From contig NZ_JABVEB010000008.1 of the NCBI RefSeq assembly GCF_014323665.1, forward strand, positions 37,798 through 101,797: DNA of 64,000 nt. The letters are read 5' to 3'. This DNA comes from Actinomadura sp. HBU206391. GTDB lineage: Bacteria; Actinomycetota; Actinomycetes; Streptosporangiales; Streptosporangiaceae. Of the stretch, positions 17,058 to 29,233 are shown in pieces (positions within the stretch are counted from its first letter, which is position 1; every line of letters begins with the position of its first letter). The position numbers and the translations under genes are program-made. The notes below the pieces were generated by a model. It worked only from the letters and a program-made list of their open reading frames with translations. It had not been told where the DNA came from and ran no database searches.

Positions 17058-18494
17058 GTGATCGATGCGCTGGGTCGCGTACGCGACCATTTCCACCAGG
17101 CCGGATACACCGTGGCCGGAGTACGGGAGTTGCTCGGGCCCGTGGCCGGAGGCGCCCTCGCGCGCGATGAGATCGTTCCCGCGCTGAGGGCCACTCGTGG
17201 CGGCTCGCCGCTCGAGGCGATCACCAGGCTCTTCTGGCTGCAGGTGGGCATACCGGAGGCCGGCCCTCTGACCGATGATCTGGTCGCCGCCGGGCTGGCC
17301 GAGCGGTCGGCCGGCGAGGTCCGAGCGACCGTGCACGTCGAGCCGCTCGAATCGGTCGGCGGCGATCCCGGAATCGGTTATGTCGTCTCCGATCTCAAGG
17401 TCCGGCCCGGAGGCGAGGCGCCCTTGCGGCTCGACCATGTGGTGGGCGCGGGAGGCGCTTCGGCCAACCTCGCGCAGCTGGTTGTCCACAGGCCTGTGGA
17501 AAACGCGCTCGATCTGGGAACCGGCTCGGGGGTGCAGGCTCTGCATCTGGCGGATCGGGCCCGGAAGATCAGTGCGACCGACGTGAACCCCCGCGCGCTG
17601 GCGCTCGCCCAGATGAGTTTCGCGCTCTCAGGGCTGCGCGACGTCGAGTTGCTGAAGGGCTCGCTGCTCGACCCGGTTCGCGATCGGACGTTCGATCTGA
17701 TCGTTTCCAATCCACCCTTCGTGATCTCTCCGGATGGCCGCTTTTCCTACCGCGAGTCCGGGCTGCCCGGCGACGAGGTCTGCCGGCGGCTGGTGACCGA
17801 GGCGCCGTCCTACCTGGTGGACGGCGGATGGTGCCATCTGCTCGCCAACTGGCTGCACATCGGCGGGCGGTCCTGGGAGGAGCGCGTCGGCGGGTGGTTC
17901 ACCGCCGGCGGGTGTGACGCGTGGGTCGTACAGCGAGATGTCCAGGACCCGGCCGAGTACGCCGAGTTGTGGTTGCGCGACTCCTGCGAGACCGGCACCG
18001 CGGAGTACCGGCGCCGCTACGACGCCTGGCTCGACCACTTCGAGCGCGAGAACGTCACGGGCATCGGGTTCGGCTGGATCTCCCTCCGCAAGGGCGGCAC
18101 GACCGTACGGGTGGAGGAGCTGCGGCAGGGAGTCGAGCAGCCGGTCGGCGCGTATGTGGAAAAGATTTTCGATGGGATGGCCGGTGGCGAGAGGTTTTCC
18201 ACAGGCGCGCTGCGCACTGCGGCCGGGGTCGTCCAGGAGCAGATCGGACCACCGGGAGCCGAGGATCCGGAGCGGATCGTGCTCCGCCAGACGCGCGGGC
18301 TGCGACGCGCGGCCGGCGTGGGGACGGTCGAGGCCGCCCTGGCGGGCGTCTGTGACGGGACGCTGCCCATGGAGCCGTTGCTCGAGGCGATCGCCGAACT
18401 CATGGGGCTGCCGGCGGACGACGTTCGGGCCCACGCTCAGGCCGTGCTGCCGGAGCTGATCGCGGACGGGTTCTTCGAGATCGCCGGCCGGTGA
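17058..18494 (+). CDS. SAM-dependent methyltransferase, DUF7059 plus HemK-like domain
   Basis: 478 aa from GTG 17058 with GGAGG 9-10 nt upstream. The N-terminal about 120 residues are the DUF7059 type (helical, RDHFHQAGYTVAGVRELLGP). The central class I methyltransferase has motif I (ALDLGTGSGVQALHLA), the acidic ATDVNPRALALAQ and the N-glutamine/N6-adenine type motif VSNPPFVIS, as in HemK/PrmC. A long C-terminal domain follows. NPPF implies methylation of a planar amide or amino nitrogen on a protein or nucleic acid. The substrate is unknown. Confidence 0.87.
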   Translation: MIDALGRVRDHFHQAGYTVAGVRELLGPVAGGALARDEIVPALRATRGGSPLEAITRLFWLQVGIPEAGPLTDDLVAAGLAERSAGEVRATVHVEPLESVGGDPGIGYVVSDLKVRPGGEAPLRLDHVVGAGGASANLAQLVVHRPVENALDLGTGSGVQALHLADRARKISATDVNPRALALAQMSFALSGLRDVELLKGSLLDPVRDRTFDLIVSNPPFVISPDGRFSYRESGLPGDEVCRRLVTEAPSYLVDGGWCHLLANWLHIGGRSWEERVGGWFTAGGCDAWVVQRDVQDPAEYAELWLRDSCETGTAEYRRRYDAWLDHFERENVTGIGFGWISLRKGGTTVRVEELRQGVEQPVGAYVEKIFDGMAGGERFSTGALRTAAGVVQEQIGPPGAEDPERIVLRQTRGLRRAAGVGTVEAALAGVCDGTLPMEPLLEAIAELMGLPADDVRAHAQAVLPELIADGFFEIAGR

Positions 18495-18510
18495 GGCGGT
18501 GTGACGGGTC

Positions 18511-19593
<1,083 letters not shown>

Positions 19594-19940
19594 TGCCAAC
19601 GATTCTGTCAGATACATCTCGGGCGATGGCACGGGCCGTCACCGCAGGCTCGCTCAATTCCCCACTATGTCGTCTGGAGTGCCCTTTTCGGCGTGGTCGA
19701 GTGCTTGCTCCTTATACCGGTGCCGACCATCCTTGTACGTGATGTCATCGGCACGTCACAAACATAAAGGGACGGTAATTATCTCCGCTTGTGTTATCGC
19801 CGTCGCTATCAACACTAGGCCGAGGGGTATGCCAGCCGACATCCTTGCTATCTGGCCTGGACGGAGTTTCATGCACCGAAATGGCCGGTAATGGCAGAGG
19901 CACCGAGGGGACGATTCTCAATATGAAAAGAGAGCCACTC
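19594..19940. other. 347-bp intergenic region between pyrD and a secreted-protein gene
   Basis: This holds the divergent promoters of pyrD and the repeat-rich secreted protein. It is clearly lower in GC than its surroundings. No operator could be named with confidence and no small gene is supported. Confidence 0.5.
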
Positions 19941-20837
19941 ATGAGCAAGATCAAATACACGCGCAGCCTTGCTCTCGCCGCAGTTTCGGCTGCATTGGCC
20001 GGAGGTGTCGTTTCGCTGTCGGTGAGCGCGAACGCGGAGCTCGCTCCGCAGGGCGCCATGGCGACGCGCGTGGCCACCGACGGCCCCCCAGACCCCATAC
20101 CGAACGTGCGCGCCAACAGCGCCAGTAGCCGGAAGGCCGGCGGCGACAGGGCCGACGGGCGGAGCGTTCCGCTCGGCGCCGACGACGCTGAGGATTCGCG
20201 GGTGATCGGCAACGATCCCCTCGGGCAGAGGGCGTTGAAGGCCTCAGCACAACCAGAACCCGCGCCCACGCCGAGGCCGGCGCCCGCCAGTCCGAGTGGT
20301 CAGCAGCCCGCCGCGCAGAACCCCGCCTCGGCGCCTGCCGCGAGCTCCCAGCCTGCGACCAGCGCTCAGCAAGCCCCGAGCGGCGAGGTCGCACCGAGCG
20401 CAGGCCAGGCCGCACCGAGCGCTCAGCAGGCGCCCAGCGGTGTTCCCAGCGGCCGGCGGATCGCGCGGGAGATGCCACGCGACCAGGGCGATGACGACGA
20501 GGCTGCCCAGAGCGCCCAGAAGGCGCCCGCCCAGAGCGCCCAGAAGGCGCCCGCCCAGAGCGCCCAGAAGGCGCCCGGGCTGAACGCTCAGAAGGCGGCC
20601 GCCCAGAACGGGAGCCGGCAGAGAGCCGCCCAGGCCCCCGGCGTCAGCCGTCGCCACGCGAATGCCCAGCGGGGCCACGCGCGCCGCGGTCAGCAGGCCC
20701 AGAGCCGCAAGCACGCGGCCCAGCGAGGTGCGGCGCGCCGGCCGGGTGCCGCCGCCGTTCCGCAGGCCGAGAAGCACTGGCGGGATCTGCTTTCCGAATC
20801 GCCGGCTAACAGCGCCTCGATGTGGAACGAGCCGTGA
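19941..20837 (+). CDS. Secreted Ala/Gln/Pro-rich repeat protein
   Basis: 298 aa from ATG 19941 (AGAGAG 6 nt upstream); ATG 19923 is the alternative. A signal peptide is clear (KYTRSLALAAVSAALAGGVVSLSVSANA). The mature protein is low-complexity: an Ala/Pro/Gln/Ser region, three exact copies of AQSAQKAP with a diverged fourth (LNAQKAA), and a basic Arg/His/Gln-rich region (RRHANAQRGHARRGQQAQ), ending in HWRDLLSESPANSASMWNEP. No known domain. It may be a wall-associated or surface-binding protein. Length is likely variable between strains because the repeat is exact at DNA level. Confidence 0.72.
   Translation: MSKIKYTRSLALAAVSAALAGGVVSLSVSANAELAPQGAMATRVATDGPPDPIPNVRANSASSRKAGGDRADGRSVPLGADDAEDSRVIGNDPLGQRALKASAQPEPAPTPRPAPASPSGQQPAAQNPASAPAASSQPATSAQQAPSGEVAPSAGQAAPSAQQAPSGVPSGRRIAREMPRDQGDDDEAAQSAQKAPAQSAQKAPAQSAQKAPGLNAQKAAAQNGSRQRAAQAPGVSRRHANAQRGHARRGQQAQSRKHAAQRGAARRPGAAAVPQAEKHWRDLLSESPANSASMWNEP
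20505..20576 (+). repeat. Three exact 24-bp in-frame tandem repeats
   Basis: Units at 20505-20528, 20529-20552 and 20553-20576 are identical and encode AQSAQKAP; a fourth, diverged copy follows. Exact identity implies recent expansion by slippage or unequal exchange. Confidence 0.93.
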
Positions 20838-20882
20838 TGAAGGCCTGGTATCCGGCGAAATAGTTCCATTCAAATAGTGCGG

Positions 20883-20920
20883 GTGAAGCGCCCCGGGCGA
20901 TGTCGCTCGGGGCGCTTCAC
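20883..20920. terminator. Strong bidirectional hairpin terminator
   Basis: GTGAAGCGCCCCG and CGGGGCGCTTCAC form a perfect 13-bp stem, extended inside by a G-T wobble and GCGA/TCGC over a 2-nt loop. It lies between the convergent repeat-protein and glycerol-kinase genes. Confidence 0.8.
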
Positions 20921-20964
20921 ATACGCTGGGTGTAACGCGAGAAGCCGCCCATGAGCGGATGGCT

Positions 20965-22476
20965 TCAGCGGCTGCCCGGTTTGATCCAGTCGAAGGTGCG
21001 CTCGACCGCCCGCTGCCAATTGTCGTACTCGCTCGCGCGCCGTTCCGGGTCCATGCTGGGCACCCAGCGGGCGGCCCGGTGCCAGTTGCGCCGGAGCCCT
21101 TCCAGATCCGCCCAGTAACCGACGGCGAGTCCCGCGGCGTAGGCCGCACCGAGCGAGACGGTCTCGACGACCATGGGCCGTACGGCGGGCACGTTGAGCA
21201 CGTCGGCGATGAACTGCATGAGCAGGTGGTCGGCCGTCATGCCGCCGTCCACCTTGAGCTCCTTGAGGCTGAGGCCGGAGTCGCGGTTCATCGCGTCGAC
21301 GACCTCGCGGGTCTGCCAGCCGGTCGCCTCCAGGACCGCACGCGCCAGGTGGCCCTTGGTGATGTAGGAGGTGAGACCGACGATGATGCCGCGCGCCTCG
21401 CTGCGCCAGTGCGGTGCGAACAGGCCGGAGAAGGCCGGGACGATGTAACACCCGCCGTTGTCGTCGACCGTGCGCGCCAGGGTCTCGATCTCCGGAGCGC
21501 TGCTGATCAGCCCCAGCCCGTCGCGGAACCACTGCACCAGGGCGCCGGTGATGGCGATCGAGCCCTCGAGGGCATAGACGGCGGGTTCGCCAGCGATCTT
21601 GTAACCGACGGTGGTCAGCAGCCCGTTCGAGGAGCGCACCGGCTCGTTGCCGGTGTTCATCAGCAGAAAGCCGCCGGTGCCGTACGTGCACTTGGCCTCG
21701 CCGGGCGAGAAGCAGGTCTGCCCGAACAACGCCGCCTGCTGGTCACCGAGCGCGGCGCCGATGTGCACGTTCGGGATCACGCGGCGGGCCACGCCGTAGG
21801 TCTCCGTGGAGGAGCGGATCTCCGGCATCATGGCGCGCGGGATCCCGAAGAACGCGAGGAGCTCGTCGTCCCACGCCAGCGAGTTGAGATCCATCAGCAG
21901 GGTCCGGCTGGCGTTGGTCACGTCGGTCACATGGATGCCGCCGTCGAGCCCGCCGGTGAGGTTCCAGATGAGCCAGCTCTCCATGGTGCCGAAGAGCACT
22001 TCGCCCCGCTCGGCGCGCTCGCGCAACCCGGGGTCGTGATCGAGCATCCAGCGGATCCGCGGCGCCGAGAAGTAGGTCGCCAGCGGCAGGCCGCTGCGCT
22101 CGGCGACGATGCCGGCGTTCCGCTCCTGCGCCAGCTCCTCGATCAGTGCATCGGTGCGGGTGTCCTGCCACACGACGGCCCGGCCGATCGGGGTCCCGGT
22201 GCGGCGGTCCCACAGGACCGTGGTCTCGCGCTGGTTGGCGATGCCGATGGCGGCCACCTGGGCGGGGGTGGCGCCCGCCTGGGCGAGGGCCTCGGGCGCG
22301 ATCCGCTCCAGATTGCGCCAGATCTCGACGGCGTCGTGCTCCACCCAGCCCGGCTTGGGGAAATGCTGCTTGTGCTCGCGCTGAGCGACGGAGACGAGAC
22401 GTCCCCCGTGATCGAACAGGATGCAGCGCGTCGAGGTCGTCCCCTGATCGATCGACATCACATAGCGCTCGGTCAT
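20965..22476 (-). CDS. glpK: Glycerol kinase (first copy, with gylR)
   Basis: 503 aa FGGY-family kinase that phosphorylates glycerol to sn-glycerol 3-phosphate in the cytoplasm. Landmarks: [18 protein letters not shown] at the phosphate-binding start, [59 protein letters not shown] and [16 protein letters not shown]. It lies 39 bp after the IclR-type regulator on the same strand and is divergent from glpF-glpK-glpD. It is clearly diverged from the second copy at 24539, so this is an old paralogue pair. The reason for two kinases is not evident from sequence. Confidence 0.95.
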   Translation of the reverse strand: MTERYVMSIDQGTTSTRCILFDHGGRLVSVAQREHKQHFPKPGWVEHDAVEIWRNLERIAPEALAQAGATPAQVAAIGIANQRETTVLWDRRTGTPIGRAVVWQDTRTDALIEELAQERNAGIVAERSGLPLATYFSAPRIRWMLDHDPGLRERAERGEVLFGTMESWLIWNLTGGLDGGIHVTDVTNASRTLLMDLNSLAWDDELLAFFGIPRAMMPEIRSSTETYGVARRVIPNVHIGAALGDQQAALFGQTCFSPGEAKCTYGTGGFLLMNTGNEPVRSSNGLLTTVGYKIAGEPAVYALEGSIAITGALVQWFRDGLGLISSAPEIETLARTVDDNGGCYIVPAFSGLFAPHWRSEARGIIVGLTSYITKGHLARAVLEATGWQTREVVDAMNRDSGLSLKELKVDGGMTADHLLMQFIADVLNVPAVRPMVVETVSLGAAYAAGLAVGYWADLEGLRRNWHRAARWVPSMDPERRASEYDNWQRAVERTFDWIKPGSR

Positions 22477-22515
22477 GGCGTGCCCACCCGCTCGCGGCGC
22501 CGGCCTGGCCCGTTC

Positions 22516-23283
22516 CTACCAGCGGGAGGCACCGAGGTCCCTGGACACGGCACGCGCGGCGTCACGTACGTAACCGACGAGTTCGAGGTTGGGCGCGCCC
22601 TTGGTGTCGCAGAACCGCTCGACGGCTCCCGACACGCCGATGGCGCCGACGACCAGCCCGCCGTAGCCCCGGATCGGTGCGGCGATCGCGGCTTCACCAA
22701 TGGACATCTCCTCGATCTCGGTGGCCCAGCCGAGATCGCGCACGCGGGCGAGCGCTCGTCCGAGCTCCCTCGGGTTGGTGATGGTGCGGCGGGAGAAGGG
22801 TTCCAGCTCCGCGCCTTGAAGGTACGCCGCCGCGTTGGCGTCGTGGGCCAGCAGGGCCTTCCCCAGCGCGGTGGCGTGCGGCGGTAGCAGGGAGCCGATG
22901 TCCATGGCCTGAAGGGTGTCGTCAGGGCGGAAGACGTGGTGCACCACGAGCACCTTGCCGTCGAGCAGCGTCCCGATGCGCACGGCCTCGCCGCTGCGCG
23001 CGGCCAGCGCGTCGGCCCAGTTGATCGCACGCGACCGGAGCTCGTTGACGTCGAGATAGCTGGTGCCGAGATGGAGGAGGGCGGCGCCGAGCTGGTACTT
23101 GCCCGTCGGTTCGTCCTGTTCGACGAAGCCGACCCGCTCGAGGGTGCGGAGGATGCCGTGGGCCGTGCCGCGCGCTAGGCCCAGCGAGCTGGCGACCTCC
23201 CCCACGCCGAGCCGACCGGAGCTGCGGGCGAGCAGGCGCAGGATCGCCGCCGCTCGCTCGATCGATTGAACTGGTCCTGGCAC
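22516..23283 (-). CDS. gylR: IclR-family regulator of the glycerol operon (GylR-like)
   Basis: 255 aa. The N-terminal winged helix (QSIERAAAILRLLARSSGRL, GVGEVASSLGLARGTAHGIL, RTLERVGFVEQD) and C-terminal IclR effector domain (ATALGKALLAHDANAAAYL, LGWATEIEEMSIGEAAIAAP) are complete. In Streptomyces, GylR lies just upstream of gylCABX and represses it until glycerol or glycerol 3-phosphate is present. Here it is divergent from glpF-glpK-glpD and leads its own two-gene operon with a glycerol kinase. The candidate sites at 23329-23355 and 23443-23470 would let it control both directions. Confidence 0.9.
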   Translation of the reverse strand: MPGPVQSIERAAAILRLLARSSGRLGVGEVASSLGLARGTAHGILRTLERVGFVEQDEPTGKYQLGAALLHLGTSYLDVNELRSRAINWADALAARSGEAVRIGTLLDGKVLVVHHVFRPDDTLQAMDIGSLLPPHATALGKALLAHDANAAAYLQGAELEPFSRRTITNPRELGRALARVRDLGWATEIEEMSIGEAAIAAPIRGYGGLVVGAIGVSGAVERFCDTKGAPNLELVGYVRDAARAVSRDLGASRW

Positions 23284-23328
23284 GGCTCAGATCGTACCGT
23301 GACGGAATAGCGATTGACCGACATGGCG

Positions 23329-23355
23329 TCGGCAATGTCGGCAGATGTTGACATG
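23329..23355. promoter_or_regulatory. Candidate GylR operator 1 (gylR side)
   Basis: The 20 bases from 23329 (TCGGCAATGTCGGCAGATGT) match 17 of 20 with the second site at 23443. The site is about 45 bp upstream of the gylR start. TCGGCA-A-TGTCGG is a near-palindrome and ATGTTGACAT follows. Confidence 0.5.
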
Positions 23356-23442
23356 CCCGCCGTAGCTGCGAAGGACCAGCCAGCTCTCGTGGTCTGGATC
23401 ACATTCCGGAGGGTACTGCCCGAGCGGGCTCGGGCAAAGTGT

Positions 23443-23470
23443 TCGACAATGTCGACACATGTCCGTTGAC
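23443..23470. promoter_or_regulatory. Candidate GylR operator 2 (glpF side)
   Basis: TCGACAATGTCGACACATGT repeats the first site. The core TCGACA-A-TGTCGA is a perfect 6-bp inverted repeat with one central base, and GTTGAC follows. It lies about 145 bp upstream of glpF, in the expected promoter zone of the divergent operon. Confidence 0.52.
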
Positions 23471-23613
23471 CCCTGTTCAGGGCCGACTTACCCTCCTCCC
23501 AGCCGTGAGACACCTCACGGCTCGTGATCTGCCTCCAACCCCACCCGGCCGCGTTCTGACCGTGAGGTCGGCGACCGCGTCCCCACCCCCCATCGCTTTG
23601 GCGAGGAGAGCAC

Positions 23614-24444
23614 ATGGCGGAACCGAGAAAGATTCCAGGGCTGGCCGGTGAGATGGCCGCCGAATTCGCCGGAACGATGATCCTCATCCTGTTCGGTGTC
23701 GGCGTCGTCGCGCAGGTCGTGGCCGGCGGCATCGGCGACCACGACAGCATCTCCTGGGCGTGGGGGATCGGCGTCACGCTCGGCGTCTACGTCGCCGCCC
23801 GCGTCAGCGGCGCGCATCTCAACCCCGCCGTGACGTTCGCTCTCGCGGTCTTCAAGGACTTCTCCTGGCGCAAAGTCGCTCCGTACATGCTGGCCCAGAC
23901 GGCCGGGGCCTTCATCGCCGCCCTCATCGTCCGGTGGAACTACACCGAGGTCCTCGCCAAGGCCGATCCCGGCCACACCATCAAGACCCAGGGCGTCTTC
24001 TCGACCCTGCCCGGCAACGGCACGCTGCCGGTGCACACCATGGGCGCGTTCCGCGACCAGATCATCGGCACCGCGATCCTGCTCTTCGTCATCCTGGCCC
24101 TCACCGACCTGCGCAACTCGGCGCCCGCCGCCAACCTCGGCCCGTTCGTGATCGGCCTCCTCGTGGTGGCCATCGGCATGGCCTGGGGCACCGACGCCGG
24201 ATACGCGATCAACCCGGCCCGTGACTTCGGCCCCCGGCTGGCGTCGTTCTTCACCGGTTACGGCGGGGCCTGGCGGGATCAGTACGGCGAAATCTACTTC
24301 TGGGTCCCCATCATCGGCCCGCTCATCGGCGGCGTGCTCGGAGCCGGCCTGTACAAGGTCCTGATCGGCCGGTTCCTGCCCTCGGCCGAGGAGCCGCCGG
24401 AGCCCGACCCGGCCCCCACGCGTACCGAGCTCGAGACCGCATGA
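23614..24444 (+). CDS. glpF: Glycerol uptake facilitator (aquaglyceroporin)
   Basis: 276 aa MIP-family channel that lets glycerol diffuse across the membrane. Both pore motifs are present: [16 protein letters not shown] and [14 protein letters not shown]. Six membrane segments are recognisable, the first being [20 protein letters not shown]. The Asp after the second NPA (NPARD) is the marker of glycerol-conducting members. The C-terminus is short, Pro/Glu-rich and cytoplasmic. ATG 23614 has GAGGAG 5 nt upstream. First gene of the glpF-glpK-glpD operon. Confidence 0.95.
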   Translation: MAEPRKIPGLAGEMAAEFAGTMILILFGVGVVAQVVAGGIGDHDSISWAWGIGVTLGVYVAARVSGAHLNPAVTFALAVFKDFSWRKVAPYMLAQTAGAFIAALIVRWNYTEVLAKADPGHTIKTQGVFSTLPGNGTLPVHTMGAFRDQIIGTAILLFVILALTDLRNSAPAANLGPFVIGLLVVAIGMAWGTDAGYAINPARDFGPRLASFFTGYGGAWRDQYGEIYFWVPIIGPLIGGVLGAGLYKVLIGRFLPSAEEPPEPDPAPTRTELETA

Positions 24445-24538
24445 GCACCAGGATGGACTGCGTACGAGACGGGCTGAACAGCGGCCTGGGCACGACACGG
24501 CCAAGCCCCCAAGCACACTCCCAAAGGAGACACTCTTA

Positions 24539-26056
<1,518 letters not shown>

Positions 26057-26150
26057 CCACCGCATAGCGCCAGGGCGGGGCCGGCCGGACTCGTTCTCCG
26101 GCCCCGCCCGGGCGCCTCCCGCAGACCTGCTCACCTTGAGGAGCCCGCGC

Positions 26151-27830
26151 GTGACATCGACACCACTGGACCCGCGGTACCGGGACGCCGCACTGCAGAC
26201 CATGGCCGAGACCGAGTTCGACGTGCTGGTCATCGGCGGTGGCATCGTCGGAACCGGCGCGGCCCTCGACGCGGTCTCGCGTGGCCTGTCGGTCGCGCTC
26301 GTCGAGGCGCGGGACTGGGCCGCGGGGACGTCCAGCCGATCCAGCAAGCTCATCCACGGTGGGCTGCGCTACCTCGAACAGCTCGACTTTCGGCTCGTCC
26401 GCGAGGCCCTACGGGAGCGCGGCCTGCTCCTGACCAGGCTCGCCCCCCACCTGGTCCGGCCCGTCCCGTTCCTGATTCCGCTCAAGAAGCGGGTCTGGGA
26501 GCGCTTCTACATCGGTGCGGGCGTCGGCCTGTACGACACGATGGGCGGTGCGCGCGCACTCCCGAGGCAGCGCCAGCTGAGTCGGCGCGCCGCTCTTCGC
26601 GAGGCACCCGGCCTGCGCTCGGACGCGCTCGTGGGGGCGATCCAGTACTACGACGCGCAGACCGACGACGCCCGTTTCACGTTGGCGGTCGCGCGGACGG
26701 CCGCGCAGTACGGCGCGTGCGTGGCGACGCGCACCGAGGTGACCCGCTTCCTGCGGGAGGGTATCCGGGTGACCGGCGCGTGCGTACGCGATCTCGAGAC
26801 CGGCCGCGAGATCGCGGTACGGGCGCAACAGGTGATCAACGCGACCGGGGTGTGGACCGACGGCAGCGGTGAGATGGCCGGCATTCGCAGCACGTTCACC
26901 GTGCAGGCGTCCAAGGGCGTTCACTTCCTGGTGCCCCGCGACCGGATCTTCCTCGACACCGGCCTGATCCTGCGCACCGAGAAGAGCGTGCTGTTCGTCA
27001 TCCCGTGGGGACGGCACTGGATCGTCGGCACCACCGACACCGCGTGGGATTCGGGCGACGACCCGGTCGCCGACCGCGCCGACATCGACTACCTGCTCGA
27101 ACGGGTCAACGCGGTGCTGCGCACACCGCTCGCCTACGAGGACATCGAGGGCGTCTACGCGGGTCTGCGCCCGCTGCTCGCCGGCGAGTCCGACGACACC
27201 GCCAGGCTCTCACGCGAGCACACCGTCGCGGAGCCCGTGCCCGGACTGGTCGTGGTGGCCGGTGGGAAGTACACCACCTATCGCGTGATGGCGCAGGACG
27301 CGGTCGACATGGCGGCACGCGGCATGAGCGGCCCCGTGCCCGAGTCGGTCACCGCCCGCCTGCCACTCCTCGGCGCCGAGGGGTTCGAGGTGCTCTGGAA
27401 CGATCGCCGGCGGCTCGCGGCGAGATCCGGCATGCACATCGCCCGCATCGAGCATCTGCTGAACCGCTACGGATCGTGCGTCGGCGAGCTGTTGGAGCTC
27501 GTCGCGGCCGACCCGGACCTCGGCGAGCCCATCCCCGGCGCGCAGGACTACCTGAAGGTCGAAGCCGTCTACGCGGTTTCGCACGAGGGGGCGTTGCATC
27601 TCGGGGACGTGCTGTCCAGACGGATGCGGATCTCCATGGAGGAGCGCGACAACGGAGCGACCGCCGCGCGCCATGTCGCCGACCTGATCGCCCCGATCCT
27701 CGGGTGGGACGCCGGTGACGTCGCGGCCGAGACGGAGGAGTATCTGCGGCTGGTCCGCACCGAGCACGGCGGTCAGTTGCGCACGGATGCGGACCCGGAT
27801 CCGGCCCAGGTCGCCCAAGTGCCCGCCTGA
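26151..27830 (+). CDS. glpD: Aerobic glycerol-3-phosphate dehydrogenase
   Basis: 559 aa flavoprotein that oxidises glycerol 3-phosphate to dihydroxyacetone phosphate and passes electrons to the quinone pool. GTG 26151 has AGGAG 8 nt upstream; the TTG at 26136 overlaps that site. The FAD Rossmann motif is DVLVIGGGIVGTGAALDAVS, followed by GTSSRSSKLIHGGLRYLEQ, typical of GlpD. The substrate region includes RETEVTRF-like and GVYAGLRPLL segments, then KYTTYRVMAQDAVD and the C-terminal cap with RRMRISMEERD. Last gene of the operon. Confidence 0.95.
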   Translation: MTSTPLDPRYRDAALQTMAETEFDVLVIGGGIVGTGAALDAVSRGLSVALVEARDWAAGTSSRSSKLIHGGLRYLEQLDFRLVREALRERGLLLTRLAPHLVRPVPFLIPLKKRVWERFYIGAGVGLYDTMGGARALPRQRQLSRRAALREAPGLRSDALVGAIQYYDAQTDDARFTLAVARTAAQYGACVATRTEVTRFLREGIRVTGACVRDLETGREIAVRAQQVINATGVWTDGSGEMAGIRSTFTVQASKGVHFLVPRDRIFLDTGLILRTEKSVLFVIPWGRHWIVGTTDTAWDSGDDPVADRADIDYLLERVNAVLRTPLAYEDIEGVYAGLRPLLAGESDDTARLSREHTVAEPVPGLVVVAGGKYTTYRVMAQDAVDMAARGMSGPVPESVTARLPLLGAEGFEVLWNDRRRLAARSGMHIARIEHLLNRYGSCVGELLELVAADPDLGEPIPGAQDYLKVEAVYAVSHEGALHLGDVLSRRMRISMEERDNGATAARHVADLIAPILGWDAGDVAAETEEYLRLVRTEHGGQLRTDADPDPAQVAQVPA

Positions 27831-27842
27831 CGACCCCGCGGG

Positions 27843-27860
27843 CGGGGGCTGGCGCCCCCG
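27843..27860. terminator. Hairpin terminator after glpD
   Basis: CGGGGGC-TGGC-GCCCCCG is a perfect 7-bp GC stem with a 4-nt loop, 12 nt after the glpD stop. Confidence 0.62.
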
Positions 27861-28169
27861 GCGTCCGGCCGGTCCCGTTTCGGTGAAGCGCCCATTGGCG
27901 AGTCACTGGCGCGGTCATGACCATTTTTTCTGGTGCGCTGCCGCAGAGGGGCACCATGCCACGTTTATCTTTTCGTGCGGCCTGAGAGCGCAAAGAAGTG
28001 GTAATTCTTTTTGCCCGTTTTGCCGGTACGGCGATCAGTCGAATGTCGGAGGGTATGAAATCTCATATCGCTGCTGTACGGTGCGGATGAAGCTGTGGAG
28101 GGTCGGGAACTCTTTGATGGGCCATAGCTGGGCATAGGTGCATGATCTTCTATGTGAAAGAGCGGGTTC
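27861..28169. other. Intergenic region before a small secreted protein
   Basis: Base composition drops towards AT after position 27910, including T-runs (ACCATTTTTTCTGGTGC). It probably carries the promoter for the gene at 28170. No gene is supported. Confidence 0.45.
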
Positions 28170-28649
28170 ATGAGTGAGATCAGCCTTATCGGCCGCTTCG
28201 GCTTCGTCGTCTGCGCGTCGGCCGCCGTAGCAGGCACCATGCCGCAGGGTACTGCGGAGGCGGCACCCGTCCCGGCGGCCGCGATCGGGCGGAGCGCCCT
28301 GTTCGACAGTGGGGACAACGACGTCGACGATAACGTTTCACGCGTCTCCGGCAAGAAGAATTCCGTCACCGCCAACAGTCCGACCAAGAACCAGGGCGCT
28401 CAGCACAACTCGTCCAATAACAACGGCCGGAACATTACTTTTCAATACGCCCTGTGCAGGCGTGTGAAGAACTGCAAGATCTCGCAGAGAGTGATCACCA
28501 GGCGACGCTTCGTAGGCTTCAGTGGGCCGCCTCTGACGAGCATGGAGAGATTTGCGAGCCGGAGCGGCTTTCGCTTTTTCTGGGACGACACCCGTGCCAC
28601 CACGATCAAGAACCCGTCGATGATGAGCCTGAGCGTGGAGAACCCCTGA
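28170..28649 (+). CDS. Small secreted hypothetical protein
   Basis: 159 aa from ATG 28170 with GAAAGAGCGGG upstream. A hydrophobic start (LIGRFGFVVCASAAVAGTM) ending near GTAEA looks like a signal peptide. The mature part is Asn/Ser/Asp-rich (SGDNDVDDNVSRVSG, NQGAQHNSSNNNGRNITFQY), then basic with two Cys (YALCRRVKNCKISQRV). GC at third codon positions is high in the first half and falls in the second, so the C-terminal part is less certain. No family recognised. Possibly a secreted antimicrobial-like or surface peptide, but this is speculation. Confidence 0.5.
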   Translation: MSEISLIGRFGFVVCASAAVAGTMPQGTAEAAPVPAAAIGRSALFDSGDNDVDDNVSRVSGKKNSVTANSPTKNQGAQHNSSNNNGRNITFQYALCRRVKNCKISQRVITRRRFVGFSGPPLTSMERFASRSGFRFFWDDTRATTIKNPSMMSLSVENP

Positions 28650-29233
28650 GTTCGGACGCACGTCGCCACGTCAGGGCGGCGCGACCGGCGGCTCGAGACC
28701 GGCGCCCGCCGGGTGATCGGCCAGGCCACGTCGCCGGTGATCGTCCCCACGCCGCATGCCGCAGCCGAGATAATTGTTTTGTGGCTGAAGCAGACCATTT
28801 CTGGTGCTTTTCGGGTGGGGCGGATCTGGGGAAATCTCCCCATGCATACGCCTGAGACGCCCATCAAACGCGGTCGTGCGCATCTGCCGGAACGCGGGTC
28901 GGCAGCCGAACTCGGGCGGCGAATCGCGGAAACGGTCACTACCGTGCAGGCCTTTCTCGCGATCTTCTGGTTAACTCCCATGACCAGCGGATCTCGCCGG
29001 CATACCCAGTGCGCCGACAGATCCGCCATGACGGTCGTGTTCGGCCGGGCGACCATTTATGATCGCGCGGGCCGATCGCGACCGACCGGCACTGTCGACC
29101 CACAATCGGATCTTCAACCATCGGCTCGCGGCCACTAACGGCCACTTATGGCCCGGCTGTTTCTGATACTCCTGTAACGGCGTTCAGGCGGACGGAACAC
29201 TGGCCTTTTGTTGACGAAGTTGTGGAGTCGGTA
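28650..29233. other. 584-bp region with no supported gene
   Basis: Open frames here on both strands lack coherent third-position bias or family-like sequence. It is relatively AT-rich near 28760-28840 and 28980-29070. Nothing further could be identified. Confidence 0.5.

Noticed and set aside
20505..20576. Possible CRISPR-like repeat array
   Set aside because: The units are contiguous, in frame and within a secreted-protein gene, with no spacers. The same applies to the tandem repeats at 13489-13570.
27918..28815. A shared ACCATTT...CTGGTGC motif at about 27920 and 28795, upstream of two accessory genes
   Set aside because: Only two short copies with different internal lengths; too weak to call a regulatory element.
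28713..29138. A 141-codon plus-strand open frame in the empty region
   Set aside because: Composition and third-base use are not gene-like, and no ribosome site or recognisable sequence was seen.
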